From: Sphingomonas telluris
Lineage (GTDB): Bacteria; Pseudomonadota; Alphaproteobacteria; Sphingomonadales; Sphingomonadaceae
Reading direction: 5' to 3'
NCBI RefSeq assembly: GCF_022568775.1
Contig: NZ_JAKZHW010000001.1
Coordinates: 1,736,001 to 1,800,000 of the forward strand
DNA: 64,000 bases
The notes below the pieces were generated by a model that saw only the letters and a list, made by a program, of their open reading frames with translations, searched no databases and was not told the DNA's origin. The translations under genes and the position numbers were made by a program. Below, one piece after another: positions 40,361 to 47,989 of this stretch (position 1 is its first letter; the number at the start of each line of letters is the position of its first letter).

Positions 40361-40740
40361 GGAAGCTCCCTCTTCTCGGGAGTGTTTTCAGTTTCCGGCG
40401 GCGTGGAGGGCGGATTCAGCGGGTCTGGCACGCCCGGAGCGCTGTCGAGCGGCAGGTCCGGCTGCTTCGCATGGGCAGCCTCCGCCCTCTGTCCCTCAAG
40501 AAGCGCCGGATAGTCGCGCATGATGCGCTCATTCTCCTCGCGCCACTTCTTCTCCATCTCTGCGAGTTCGGCCTCGCGGATCATCGCATCGATGCCGGAC
40601 TGGAAATGGCGAGCCATCCCGCGAACCTGACCGACAAAGCGGCCGAGGGTGCGCAGGGCGTTGGGCAGGTCCTTGGGGCCGATGAAGATCAGCGCCAGGA
40701 CGGCGACAAGAAGAAGCTCGCTGGTGTCGACGCCGAACAT
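40357..40740 (-). CDS. tatB: Twin-arginine translocase subunit TatB
   Basis: 127 residues: short N-terminal membrane helix (SELLLVAVLALIFIGPKDLP, with the conserved Glu and the Gly-Pro hinge), an amphipathic helix (LRTLGRFVGQVRGMARHFQS), and a Pro/Glu-rich tail. It forms the TatBC receptor. Its stop overlaps the tatC start and it lies 20 bp after tatA. Confidence 0.94.
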   Translation of the reverse strand: MFGVDTSELLLVAVLALIFIGPKDLPNALRTLGRFVGQVRGMARHFQSGIDAMIREAELAEMEKKWREENERIMRDYPALLEGQRAEAAHAKQPDLPLDSAPGVPDPLNPPSTPPETENTPEKRELP

Positions 40741-40760
40741 GCCGGGCGTCCCGCCTGAAT

Positions 40761-41051
40761 TTAGCCGTTGGTGCGGTCGTCTCCGGCGGGCGGCACGGAG
40801 TCGGTGGAACGGCGTGGCTCCGGAGTCACGTCGATCGGGCGGTCCTCGTTGCGCGGAAGCGGGCGCGGGTCCTGGCGACGCTGCTCCTCATAGCGACGCA
40901 TCTTGTCGTCCTCGTCGTCCGCCATGCCCTGCTTGAAGCTTTTCAGGCCTTTGGCGACGTCGCCCATCATGTTGGAGAAGCGGTTGCCGCCGAACAACAG
41001 CAGCAGGATGATCGCGAAGATCAGGATATGCCAGAAACTGAAACCGCCCAT
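40761..41051 (-). CDS. tatA: Twin-arginine translocase subunit TatA
   Basis: 96 residues: membrane helix WHILIFAIILLLLFGGNRF, FG hinge, amphipathic helix SNMMGDVAKGLKSFKQGM, then an acidic and arginine-rich tail. TatA oligomers form the passage for folded proteins. It is first of tatABC, 26 bp after scpB, so the scp and tat genes are probably transcribed together. Confidence 0.95.
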   Translation of the reverse strand: MGGFSFWHILIFAIILLLLFGGNRFSNMMGDVAKGLKSFKQGMADDEDDKMRRYEEQRRQDPRPLPRNEDRPIDVTPEPRRSTDSVPPAGDDRTNG

Positions 41052-41077
41052 CGAATGAAACTCCTTTGGCGGGCCTT

Positions 41078-41656
41078 CTAGTCCTCCTCTTCGTCGCTTT
41101 CCAGTTGGAGTTGCCCGAGAGCCTCAAAGACGGTTTCGTCGAGCGGATCGAGCAATCCGGCGGCCTTCAGGTCGTCGATCCCCGGAAGGTCGCGGCGCGA
41201 GCCCAGGCCGAAGTGCTTCAGGAAGTCATTGGTCGTCGCGTAGAGCAGCGGCCGGCCGGGCGTTTCACGGCGCCCGGCGGTGCGGACCCATCCCGCTTCC
41301 ATCAGCACGTCGAGCGTGCCCTTGGAGATCTGGACGCCGCGGATGGCCTCGATCTCTGCCCGCGAGACGGGCTCGTGATAGGCGACGATCGCCAGCGTTT
41401 CCGTAGCCGCGCGTGACAGGCGACGGGGCTCCTCACGGGTACGCCGCAGCAAATGCGCGAGATCCGGCGCGGTCTGGAAGTGCCACTTCCCGCCGCGCTC
41501 GACGAGCTCGATCCCGCGACCGGTGTAGATTTCGGTCAGGGTGCGCAGAGCCACGTCGACGTCGCCCTCACCCGCATGCAGCCCGATCTCATCGGGCGTC
41601 AGGGGTTCGGCCGAGGCGAAGATCGTGGCCTCTACGGCGCGAACGAACTCGTCCAT
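41078..41656 (-). CDS. scpB: Segregation and condensation protein B
   Basis: 192 residues with two winged-helix domains (FVRAVEATIFASAEPLTPDE; RAATETLAIVAYHEPVSRAE; IRGVQISKGTLDVLMEAGWV). It binds ScpA in the SMC-ScpAB complex that compacts and segregates the chromosome. The start overlaps the scpA stop by one base (TGATG). Confidence 0.95.
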   Translation of the reverse strand: MDEFVRAVEATIFASAEPLTPDEIGLHAGEGDVDVALRTLTEIYTGRGIELVERGGKWHFQTAPDLAHLLRRTREEPRRLSRAATETLAIVAYHEPVSRAEIEAIRGVQISKGTLDVLMEAGWVRTAGRRETPGRPLLYATTNDFLKHFGLGSRRDLPGIDDLKAAGLLDPLDETVFEALGQLQLESDEEED

Positions 41657-42405
41657 CAGGCGGCGCGGAGTTGAAGCGGAGCGAAAGGCTCGTCCTGCCT
41701 GATGTCGAGCCTGCCCCTGCGGGCGAGTTCCAAAGCCGCCACGAAGCTGGACGCGAGCGCCGAGCGCCGGAACGCGGGATCGTCACCAGCAGGAAGGAAG
41801 GCTTCGATCTCCATCCAGTCGATGGCCATGCCGATCATCTTGCTGACCCGCTCGATCGCATCGTCCAGCGTCATCACGTGGCGCGTATGAATCACGTGCA
41901 TCGCCGGCTGCGTCCGCGCCTTCACGAAACCGTAGGCCGAGAACAGATCAAACGGCGTGACCTGCCACGCCGACTTGCGCACGAGCCGCAGTCCCTCCGG
42001 CGCGCCGCGCACGAACACGTCGCGGCCGATGCGGTCGCGGCCGAGCAAACGCGCACCAGCCTCGCGCATCGCGTCGAGCCGCTGCAGGCGCATCTGCAGG
42101 CGCAGCGCGACTTCTTCGGGGCTCGGGTCCTGCTCAGGGTCCTTCGGCAGCAGCAGGCAGGACTTCAGGTAGGCCAGCCAGGCGGCCATCACGAGATAGT
42201 CGGCCGCGATCTCCAGCTTCAGCGCACGGGCGCCGGCGATATAGTCGGTGTATTGGTCGACGAGCTGCAGGATGGAAATCTGCGCGAGGTCGACCTTCTG
42301 GGCGCGCGCGAGGTTGAGCAGCAGATCGAGCGGGCCTTCCCACCCGTCCAGGTTCAGCGTCAGCTCTTCCGAACCCGCCGAGAAATCGAGCGCATTCCCC
42401 TCCAC
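41656..42405 (-). CDS. scpA: Segregation and condensation protein A
   Basis: 249 residues, kleisin of the SMC complex. The N-terminal SMC-neck-binding helices are seen in LNLDGWEGPLDLLLNLARAQ and KVDLAQISILQLVDQYTDYI, and the C-terminal winged helix binds the SMC head. GTG start; directly coupled to scpB. nagZ ends 72 bp upstream. Confidence 0.95.
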   Translation of the reverse strand: MEGNALDFSAGSEELTLNLDGWEGPLDLLLNLARAQKVDLAQISILQLVDQYTDYIAGARALKLEIAADYLVMAAWLAYLKSCLLLPKDPEQDPSPEEVALRLQMRLQRLDAMREAGARLLGRDRIGRDVFVRGAPEGLRLVRKSAWQVTPFDLFSAYGFVKARTQPAMHVIHTRHVMTLDDAIERVSKMIGMAIDWMEIEAFLPAGDDPAFRRSALASSFVAALELARRGRLDIRQDEPFAPLQLRAA

Positions 42406-42477
42406 GGCTCGAAGACTAACCGCAAGTTCCTGTCATGCGAAGGGAAAAGCCCAGAGTCCTGTGGATAAGTTCCCGAC

Positions 42478-43485
42478 TCAGGCGAGCGCCAGCAGAGCGT
42501 CCCGCTTCTCGACCGCAGCCGCGAAATCCTCGCCGTCCTGCGGCGTGAAGGTCAACGCCATCGCGCGGGCGAGCCTCCCCTCCGCTTCCGGCGAGAGCGA
42601 CGGAACCGCGCCGGCGACCAGCACCATGTTCTCCATCTTGCCGTCGCAGTGGAGCGCGACGTCGCATCCTGCCGCCACGCAGGCCGCCGCGCGCTGCCCG
42701 TGATCGCCGGCAAGCGCTTCCATGCCAATATCGTCGCTCATCAGGAAGCCGTCGAAGCCGATGCGCTGGCGGATGATGTCGTGAATGACGATGGGCGATT
42801 GCGACGCGGGCCGCTCCGGATCCCACTGCTTGTAGAGCAAGTGACTGGTCATCCCCATCGCAGCGCCGCGAAGCCGCTCGAACGGCTCGAGATCGACGGC
42901 GAGCTCTTCCTCGCCTGCATCCACAACCGGAAGCTCGTGGTGGCTGTCGACCAGTGCGCGCCCGTGTCCCGGAATGTGCTTGATGACGCCGAGCACGCCC
43001 GCCGAATGGAGGCCGTCGAGGATCGCCTTGCCCAGCGCCGCGACCTGCATCGGCTCCGATCCCAGTGCTCGATCACCGACGATGTCGGTCGCTCCGGGCT
43101 GACGAACGTCGAGCATCGGTAGACAGTCCACGTTGACCCCGACCTCGTCGAGCATCAGCGCGAGCGCTCGCGCGTTCACCCGCGCCGCTTCGATCGCGCT
43201 CGATGGTGCCACCTGATAGAGCCGGTCGAACGCCTCGCCGCAGGGGAACGTGGGCCATTCCGGCGGACGCAGGCGCGCGACCCGTCCGCCTTCCTGGTCG
43301 ATGAGGATCGGAAGGTCGGGCCGTCCGCTGATCTCGCGCAGCCCGTCCGTGAGCCGCCGAAGCTGCGCCCGGTCTTCGCAATTGCGCCTGAAGAGGATGT
43401 ATCCGGCCGGGTCGGCATCGCCGAAGAAGTCGCGCTCTCCCGGCTTCAGCTCCGTCCCTTCCAGCCCGTAGATCGCCGCCTGCAT
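42478..43485 (-). CDS. nagZ: Beta-N-acetylhexosaminidase NagZ
   Basis: 335 residues, GH3 family. It removes N-acetylglucosamine from anhydromuropeptides in peptidoglycan recycling in the cytoplasm. Motifs: LPILIDQEGGRVARL, KHIPGHGRALVDSHHELP with the general-acid His, and the nucleophile Asp in FLMSDDIGMEAL. The ATG at 43485 is chosen; it overlaps the upstream SPOR gene's stop (TGATG). Earlier in-frame codons lie in that gene. Confidence 0.95.
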   Translation of the reverse strand: MQAAIYGLEGTELKPGERDFFGDADPAGYILFRRNCEDRAQLRRLTDGLREISGRPDLPILIDQEGGRVARLRPPEWPTFPCGEAFDRLYQVAPSSAIEAARVNARALALMLDEVGVNVDCLPMLDVRQPGATDIVGDRALGSEPMQVAALGKAILDGLHSAGVLGVIKHIPGHGRALVDSHHELPVVDAGEEELAVDLEPFERLRGAAMGMTSHLLYKQWDPERPASQSPIVIHDIIRQRIGFDGFLMSDDIGMEALAGDHGQRAAACVAAGCDVALHCDGKMENMVLVAGAVPSLSPEAEGRLARAMALTFTPQDGEDFAAAVEKRDALLALA

Positions 43486-44162
43486 CAGTTGGCCACGAAG
43501 CAATTCTCGCCCGCGACCTTGAGCGTCTGGCACACCGTCTTCGCATCGGCCGGGGATGCCGCCGCGCCACGCAGGCGGATCCCGCCGGAAAAGGGGATGA
43601 CCATCTTGTTCATGGCAGCGACTGACGGGAAGCGCGCGGAAAGCGCGGACCAGGCCCGCTCCGCCTGCGCCTTGTTGGCAAATGCGCCGAGCTGGACCAC
43701 GCTGCCCTTGCCGCCCGTGGGAGCGGCCTCGGCTTCCGGCTCCGCGGCTTTTGCCGGCTTGGCGGGTTCTGCAACTGCGGGCTCCGGCTTCGGGGCGGAT
43801 TTCGGCGCGGCGACCGGCTCTTCCGGCGCCTTGCTGAGATCGAGCTGCGCGTCCGTGTCCTGCCCCGCGCTCGTTTCGAACGCGGTTTCGCTTTCGCCGG
43901 CAACGTCGAGTCCGCCGGGATCGACCGGCCGGACCTTATAGGGACCAGGCTCCGCACGGATGATCTCGGGAGCGACACCCGTGTCGACGGCATTCTGCCG
44001 CCCGAGCCAGAAGAAGGTCGCTGAAACTAACGCTGCGGCGAGGAGAACGACGAGCAACGCGGCGAGCATGCGCCGTGCCGGGAGACCCTTGGGGCCGTCC
44101 TCGTCATCGACTGCCTCCAGCCACGGCAGCTGTTCGTCATATGCCGACCGGCTGTCGCTCAT
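43485..44162 (-). CDS. SPOR domain membrane protein
   Basis: 225 residues: cytoplasmic N-terminus, one membrane helix (about 32-54, MLAALLVVLLAAALVSATFF), a Pro/Ala/Lys/Glu-rich periplasmic spacer (about 110-145) and a C-terminal SPOR domain (GKGSVVQLGAFANKAQAERAW to the end). SPOR domains bind denuded glycan strands at the division septum. It overlaps by 26 bp a second gene of the same design and precedes nagZ. Paralogy with that neighbour is likely from the shared DEQLPWL/ADRLPWL start and layout. Confidence 0.85.
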   Translation of the reverse strand: MSDSRSAYDEQLPWLEAVDDEDGPKGLPARRMLAALLVVLLAAALVSATFFWLGRQNAVDTGVAPEIIRAEPGPYKVRPVDPGGLDVAGESETAFETSAGQDTDAQLDLSKAPEEPVAAPKSAPKPEPAVAEPAKPAKAAEPEAEAAPTGGKGSVVQLGAFANKAQAERAWSALSARFPSVAAMNKMVIPFSGGIRLRGAAASPADAKTVCQTLKVAGENCFVAN

Positions 44163-44907
44163 TTCCGCTGCCCTTCCGCGCCCCCGCCAAATCGACGACC
44201 ACGCAGCTCTGCTTGATCGCCCTCATGCGCTGGCAAAGCACTTCGGAGTGGGCCTGTGAAGTGGTTCCGATCTGGAGCCAGTAATAAACCTTGCCGCTCC
44301 TGCCCGGCAGGTCGGTGACGACGGCGGGAAGCTGCTTGATCGCGGGTGACAGCTGGGCCAGCCGCGTCCAGGCTTCCTTGCCCTTCTCGAGGGTGGAGTA
44401 GGCGCCAACGCGGACCATCCGACCCGACACGTCCTTGGACTCCCATGGACTGGCATATCTCAGGCCGCCCTTGTCCTCCTCTGGTTTTGCCGTCGACGGC
44501 TTCGGTTTGGCAGCAACGGCATGCGAGCGGTGAACCGCGACAGCCGCGGCTTGCCGGGCGCGCCTCAGAGGCGGCGCTTCGATCGCGACTTCCTTTTGCT
44601 CCGGCAACGCAACCTCGGGGGACGGCGCAGGCGCAACCTGCGGCATGACCGGTTCAGGCTGCAGCAGCACGGGCTCCGACGGCAGGGAGGCCGGGGGCAG
44701 CTCGACGCGAGCGTTCGGCGCCTCGACGGCCTTCTGCCGCAGCGCCCCACTCATTCCGAGCCAGAAGGAAAGCGCGGCAATCAGTGCGACAGCGCTAGCG
44801 GCGAGGAACGGAACGACCCAGCTGGACGACCGCTTCGGACGCCGCTTGATCTCGTCGGTCAGCCAGGGAAGCCGGTCGGCGTCCGCAGCCGTCGAAATAT
44901 TCGGCAT
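44137..44907 (-). CDS. SPOR-like domain membrane protein
   Basis: 256 residues with the same design as the downstream gene: DADRLPWLTDEI start, one membrane helix (VVPFLAASAVALIAALSFWL), Pro/Glu/Ala-rich spacer and a C-terminal SPOR-like domain (GRMVRVGAYSTLEKGKEAWT, YYWLQIGTTSQAHSEVLCQR). Probably a septal peptidoglycan-binding protein. Starts four bases after argS stops. It may be the ancestral copy of a tandem pair. Confidence 0.82.
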   Translation of the reverse strand: MPNISTAADADRLPWLTDEIKRRPKRSSSWVVPFLAASAVALIAALSFWLGMSGALRQKAVEAPNARVELPPASLPSEPVLLQPEPVMPQVAPAPSPEVALPEQKEVAIEAPPLRRARQAAAVAVHRSHAVAAKPKPSTAKPEEDKGGLRYASPWESKDVSGRMVRVGAYSTLEKGKEAWTRLAQLSPAIKQLPAVVTDLPGRSGKVYYWLQIGTTSQAHSEVLCQRMRAIKQSCVVVDLAGARKGSGNERQPVGI

Positions 44908-44911
44908 GACT

Positions 44912-46645
44912 TCAACGCATCTCCTCGGTCGCGGCGACCCCCATGAGCGCCAGACCGCTCCGGATTATCTGCCCGATGCCGAGCGCGAGTTCCAGTCGCG
45001 CGCGCGAAAGTTGCGGATTATTTTCAACGAGAAAGCGACGATTTGGATCGTCGTTGCCGCGATGCCACAACGCGTGGAACGCCGCGGCCAGATCGTAGAG
45101 GTAAAAGGCGATCCGGTGCGGCTCGTGCGTGGTCGCCGCGGACTCAACCGTGCGCGGGTATTGCGCGGCCAGTTTCACCAGCGCCAATTCCTCGTCGTCC
45201 AAGAGATCGAGGTCGACCGGATCGTCAAAGCTGACGCCGGCATCCGCCGCCTTGCGCTTCAGGGAGCTGATCCGGGCGTGCGCGTACTGCACGTAGAAGA
45301 CGGGATTGTCTTTCGATGCTTCGACCACCTTCGCAAAGTCGAAGTCGAGCATCGTGTCGGCGCGCTTGGTGAGCATCATGAAGCGCACCACGTCCTTGCC
45401 GACTTCGCGGACGACGTCGGCCAGCGTGACGAAGGATCCCGAGCGCTTCGACATCTTCACCGGCTCGCCGGCGCGGAACAGGCGCACCATCTGGACGAGC
45501 TTCACGTCAAGATCGACCTTGCCGTCGGTCAGCGCAGTCACCGCCGCCTGCACGCGCTTGACGGTGCCGGCGTGGTCGGCGCCCCAGATGTTGACGAGAT
45601 GGTCCGCGGGCTCGGCCTTCTGCAGGTGATAAGCTGCGTCGGCGCCGAAGTAGGTCCAGCTGCCATCCGACTTCTTCATCGGCCGGTCCTGGTCGTCGCC
45701 GAACTGCGTCGAGCGGAACAGCGTCAGCTCCACCGGCTCCCACTCGTCGTGCGGGTCGAGGCTCTTCGGCCGTTCGAGCGCTCCCTGGTAGACTAGCCCC
45801 TTCGCCTTGAGCACTTCCATCGTCCGCTCGACGGCGCCCGACTTCTGCAGCTCCGCCTCGGAAGCGAACTTGTCGTGATGAATGCCGAGCAGGCCGAGAT
45901 CGTGGCGGATGAGCTCGATCATTGCCGCGACGGCGCGGGTGCGGAACGTCTCGAGCCAAGCCTCTTCGGGCTGGCCGACATATTGATCGCCGAACTCCGC
46001 AGCCAGCGCGGTCGCGACCGGGATCAGATAATCGCCGGGGTAGAGTCCTTCCGGGATCTCGCCGATGTCCTCGCCGAGCGCCTCGCGGTACCTGAGGTGC
46101 AGCGAGCGGGCGAGTGTATCGACCTGGCCGCCCGCGTCGTTGACGTAATATTCCTTGGTGACCCGGTAGCCCGCCGCTTCGAGCACGCGCGCAAGAGCAT
46201 CGCCCACCACGGCACCGCGGCAATGGCCCATGTGCAGCGGACCAGTCGGGTTCGCCGAGACATATTCGACGTTGACGCGCTCTGCCTTGCCGGCGTTCGA
46301 CGTGCCGTAGCTTTCACCCTCGTTGAGGATGGTGCGGAGTTCGTTACGCCATGCGTCGGGCGACAGGCGGAGGTTGATGAACCCCGGACCCGCAACCTCG
46401 ACCGCCGTGACTCCAGGCAAGGCCTCCAGCTTCGGAGCGATCAGCGCCGCAAGCGCTCGCGGGTTCGTGCCGGCGGGCTTGGCGAGCACCATCGCGGCGT
46501 TGGTCGCGAGGTCACCGTGCGACGCATCGCGCGGGGGCTCGACCGCAACCGCGCGGCGATTGAAATCGGCCGGCAGATCGCCACTGGATTGGAGGTCGTC
46601 CAGCACTCCGTCGAGGAGCGCGGAGTAACGCGCGTAGATGCTCAT
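44912..46645 (-). CDS. argS: Arginyl-tRNA synthetase
   Basis: Charges tRNA-Arg. 577 residues, class Ia. N-terminal additional domain, then NPTGPLHMGHCRGAVVGDAL carrying the HIGH-type motif (HMGH), the strand VDTLARSLHLRYRE, the KMSKR loop (PVKMSKRSGSFVTLADVV) and a C-terminal anticodon domain ending with IIRSGLALMGV. The ATG at 46645 gives the family start; the frame stays open for 111 codons upstream through the repeat region, but that is not homologous. First gene of the argS-SPOR-SPOR-nagZ-scpAB-tatABC run. Confidence 0.97.
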   Translation of the reverse strand: MSIYARYSALLDGVLDDLQSSGDLPADFNRRAVAVEPPRDASHGDLATNAAMVLAKPAGTNPRALAALIAPKLEALPGVTAVEVAGPGFINLRLSPDAWRNELRTILNEGESYGTSNAGKAERVNVEYVSANPTGPLHMGHCRGAVVGDALARVLEAAGYRVTKEYYVNDAGGQVDTLARSLHLRYREALGEDIGEIPEGLYPGDYLIPVATALAAEFGDQYVGQPEEAWLETFRTRAVAAMIELIRHDLGLLGIHHDKFASEAELQKSGAVERTMEVLKAKGLVYQGALERPKSLDPHDEWEPVELTLFRSTQFGDDQDRPMKKSDGSWTYFGADAAYHLQKAEPADHLVNIWGADHAGTVKRVQAAVTALTDGKVDLDVKLVQMVRLFRAGEPVKMSKRSGSFVTLADVVREVGKDVVRFMMLTKRADTMLDFDFAKVVEASKDNPVFYVQYAHARISSLKRKAADAGVSFDDPVDLDLLDDEELALVKLAAQYPRTVESAATTHEPHRIAFYLYDLAAAFHALWHRGNDDPNRRFLVENNPQLSRARLELALGIGQIIRSGLALMGVAATEEMR

Positions 46646-47155
46646 TTCTTCTCGCGAATGTCGGGAGACGCGGCCTCTAGCGCAGCAGTGCCGGTCCGTC
46701 ACCTGTCGCCGCGGTGGTAAATGAAAAGTGAATAGAATGTTAACATCGCGGGATGGCGGGCGTAAAAGCCCCCTCGTCGACGAGTCGACGCGTTCGACAC
46801 AGCGCGGAGGCTCCCCTTGATGTGACGAGGGAAGCGCTAACCCATTCGCCCAAAGCGGCTTCCAGAATCGCATCGATCGTTTACGGGGCCCGCCGCCCTT
46901 TCGCGACACCGGGGGCGGGCGGGTCCCAACCCGTTGCGGGGTCCGCGTCTTACGAGCGACGCGAGGCGCGGGCCCCACCCTGGGACAGAAATGTCCCGTT
47001 TTAGCACAGGCTGTTAACAGCGATTATCGAGAATCTGCTTAAGGTTAACTAAAGATAAGGGCCCAACTTCAACGTATTGCGCTAGATCAAACTCGTGACG
47101 AATCACCGCGCTCGGAGGGTGCGCGATGGCTCGCTGCCTTGGGAAAGGACGCGCC
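46646..47155. other. 510-bp gene-free region between argS and the PEP-CTERM gene
   Basis: No coding gene is seen. It serves two divergent promoters. It holds a 12-bp perfect palindrome CTCGTCGACGAG (46773-46784, part of a larger repeat CGTCGAC-GA-GTCGACG), repeat element A (46885-46976), a hairpin GGGACA-GAAA-TGTCCC followed by GTTTTA (46982-47002), a perfect 12-bp palindrome GCTGTTAACAGC (47010-47021), and an AT-richer stretch before the PEP-CTERM gene. Confidence 0.7.
46885..46976 (+). repeat. Double-palindrome repeat, copy A
   Basis: Two adjacent imperfect hairpins. The first runs from GGGGCCCGCC to GGGCGGGTCCC with loop CTTTCGCGACACCGG (46899-46912). The second has a 10-bp stem GGGGTCCGCG/CGCGGGCCCC (46938-46976) with loop containing AGCGACGCGAGG. 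Copy B at 47872-47976 has the same two hairpins in the same order and orientation with the same loop sequences. It is thus a dispersed intergenic repeat, not a chance terminator. Confidence 0.8.
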
Positions 47156-47773
47156 ATGAAATCCGCTCTGTTAACCGTAATTGCCGCCAGCACCGCGCTA
47201 GCGTTCGCAACGCCCGCTTCGGCTGCTGTCCTCATCGCAGATGGTATCACCTACGACCTGTCGCTGGACTCAATCACCAACGGGGGCCTGACGGGCAACT
47301 TCACTCTGGCCATCAGCGGCATCAACAGCGCTTCTGATACCGAGGGTGGCCGTACAGGCATCAACGCCTTTGCGTTTAATGACCCGCACGTCGGGACCGC
47401 CGTGTCTGGGTCGAGCGCTGGCTTCAACTTCATGACCGGGGGGTTGAACAGCACCGGCTGCGACGGAAGCGGCAACTTCTACTGCTTCGACAACCCCAGC
47501 ATCCCGCCAATCCCAGCCGCCCTGCTCGGCGACTCGCTGAGCATCATGTTCAGCGTGACCTCGAACACGGTCGGGAGCTGGGACGCTTACGAGACGGCCT
47601 TCAAGATTGATTGGGTCGGCAGCCAGAACAACTACGACCTCGTGTCGAAGGCAATCCCGGTCAACGGCGCGATTCCTGAGCCGGCAACCTGGGCGATGAT
47701 GATCATCGGCTTCGGCGCTGCTGGATACAGCATTCGCCGCCGCCGCAAGGCGCTCCTGACCCAGGTCGCCTAG
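47156..47773 (+). CDS. PEPxxWA-CTERM sorting domain protein
   Basis: 205 residues: signal peptide (MKSALLTVIAASTALAFATPASA), an all-beta looking Gly/Ser/Asn-rich body of about 145 residues with one Cys pair (STGCDGSGNFYCFDNPS), and a C-terminal sorting tail: IPEPATWAMMIIGFGAAGYS followed by the basic end IRRRRKALLTQVA. The PEPxxWA tail directs proteins to the exosortase system of sphingomonads, with the envelope or exopolysaccharide as likely site. No exosortase gene is in the window. GGAAAGGA precedes the ATG at 47156. The gene stands alone between dgt and argS, flanked by repeats A and B. Confidence 0.92.
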   Translation: MKSALLTVIAASTALAFATPASAAVLIADGITYDLSLDSITNGGLTGNFTLAISGINSASDTEGGRTGINAFAFNDPHVGTAVSGSSAGFNFMTGGLNSTGCDGSGNFYCFDNPSIPPIPAALLGDSLSIMFSVTSNTVGSWDAYETAFKIDWVGSQNNYDLVSKAIPVNGAIPEPATWAMMIIGFGAAGYSIRRRRKALLTQVA

Positions 47774-47829
47774 CAGTCCAGGAAAGAGCGGCTGCTCGGG
47801 CCGTTCACAATGGCAGTCCATGAACCAAA

Positions 47830-47864
47830 GACCCGCTTCCTCCCCTAGTGGGAGGGAGCGGGTC
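47830..47864 (+). terminator. Strong hairpin after the PEP-CTERM gene
   Basis: A 15-bp stem (GACCCGCTTCCTCCC, loop CTAGT, GGGAGGGAGCGGGTC) 56 bp after the stop. No T run follows on the plus strand (CTGTTG), while the minus strand has CTTTGGTTC, so it may instead be a palindromic repeat or act in both directions. Confidence 0.55.
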
Positions 47865-47871
47865 CTGTTGC

Positions 47872-47976
47872 GGGACCCCCGGCTCTTACGCGACACCGGA
47901 GCTGGCGGGTCCCACCCAAGCCATTGAGAAGCCTTATGGGGTCCGGCTCTTGATGAGCGACGCGAGGGACGGACCC
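47872..47976 (+). repeat. Double-palindrome repeat, copy B
   Basis: First hairpin: GGGACCC-CCGGCTC and GAGCTGGCGGGTCCC around the loop TTACGCGACACCG (47872-47913). Second: GGGGTCCG and CGGACCCC around a loop with AGCGACGCGAGG (47938-47976), followed by ACCC as in copy A. It is a direct repeat of 46885-46976, with a longer spacer (24 versus 9 bp). It ends 13 bp before the dgt stop codon and may also end dgt transcription. Confidence 0.8.
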
Positions 47977-47989
47977 CACCCATGCCGCT

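Noticed and set aside
46646..46978. A 111-codon in-frame N-terminal extension of argS
   Set aside because: It runs through repeat A and palindromes, is Arg/Pro-rich, and ArgS homologues begin at MSIYARYS-like sequence. The ATG at 46645 is the start.
47022..47060. Possible CtrA site (TTAAGGTTAACTAAA)
   Set aside because: The second half is TAAA rather than TTAA, so it does not meet TTAA-N7-TTAA. AT-rich promoter DNA explains it as well.
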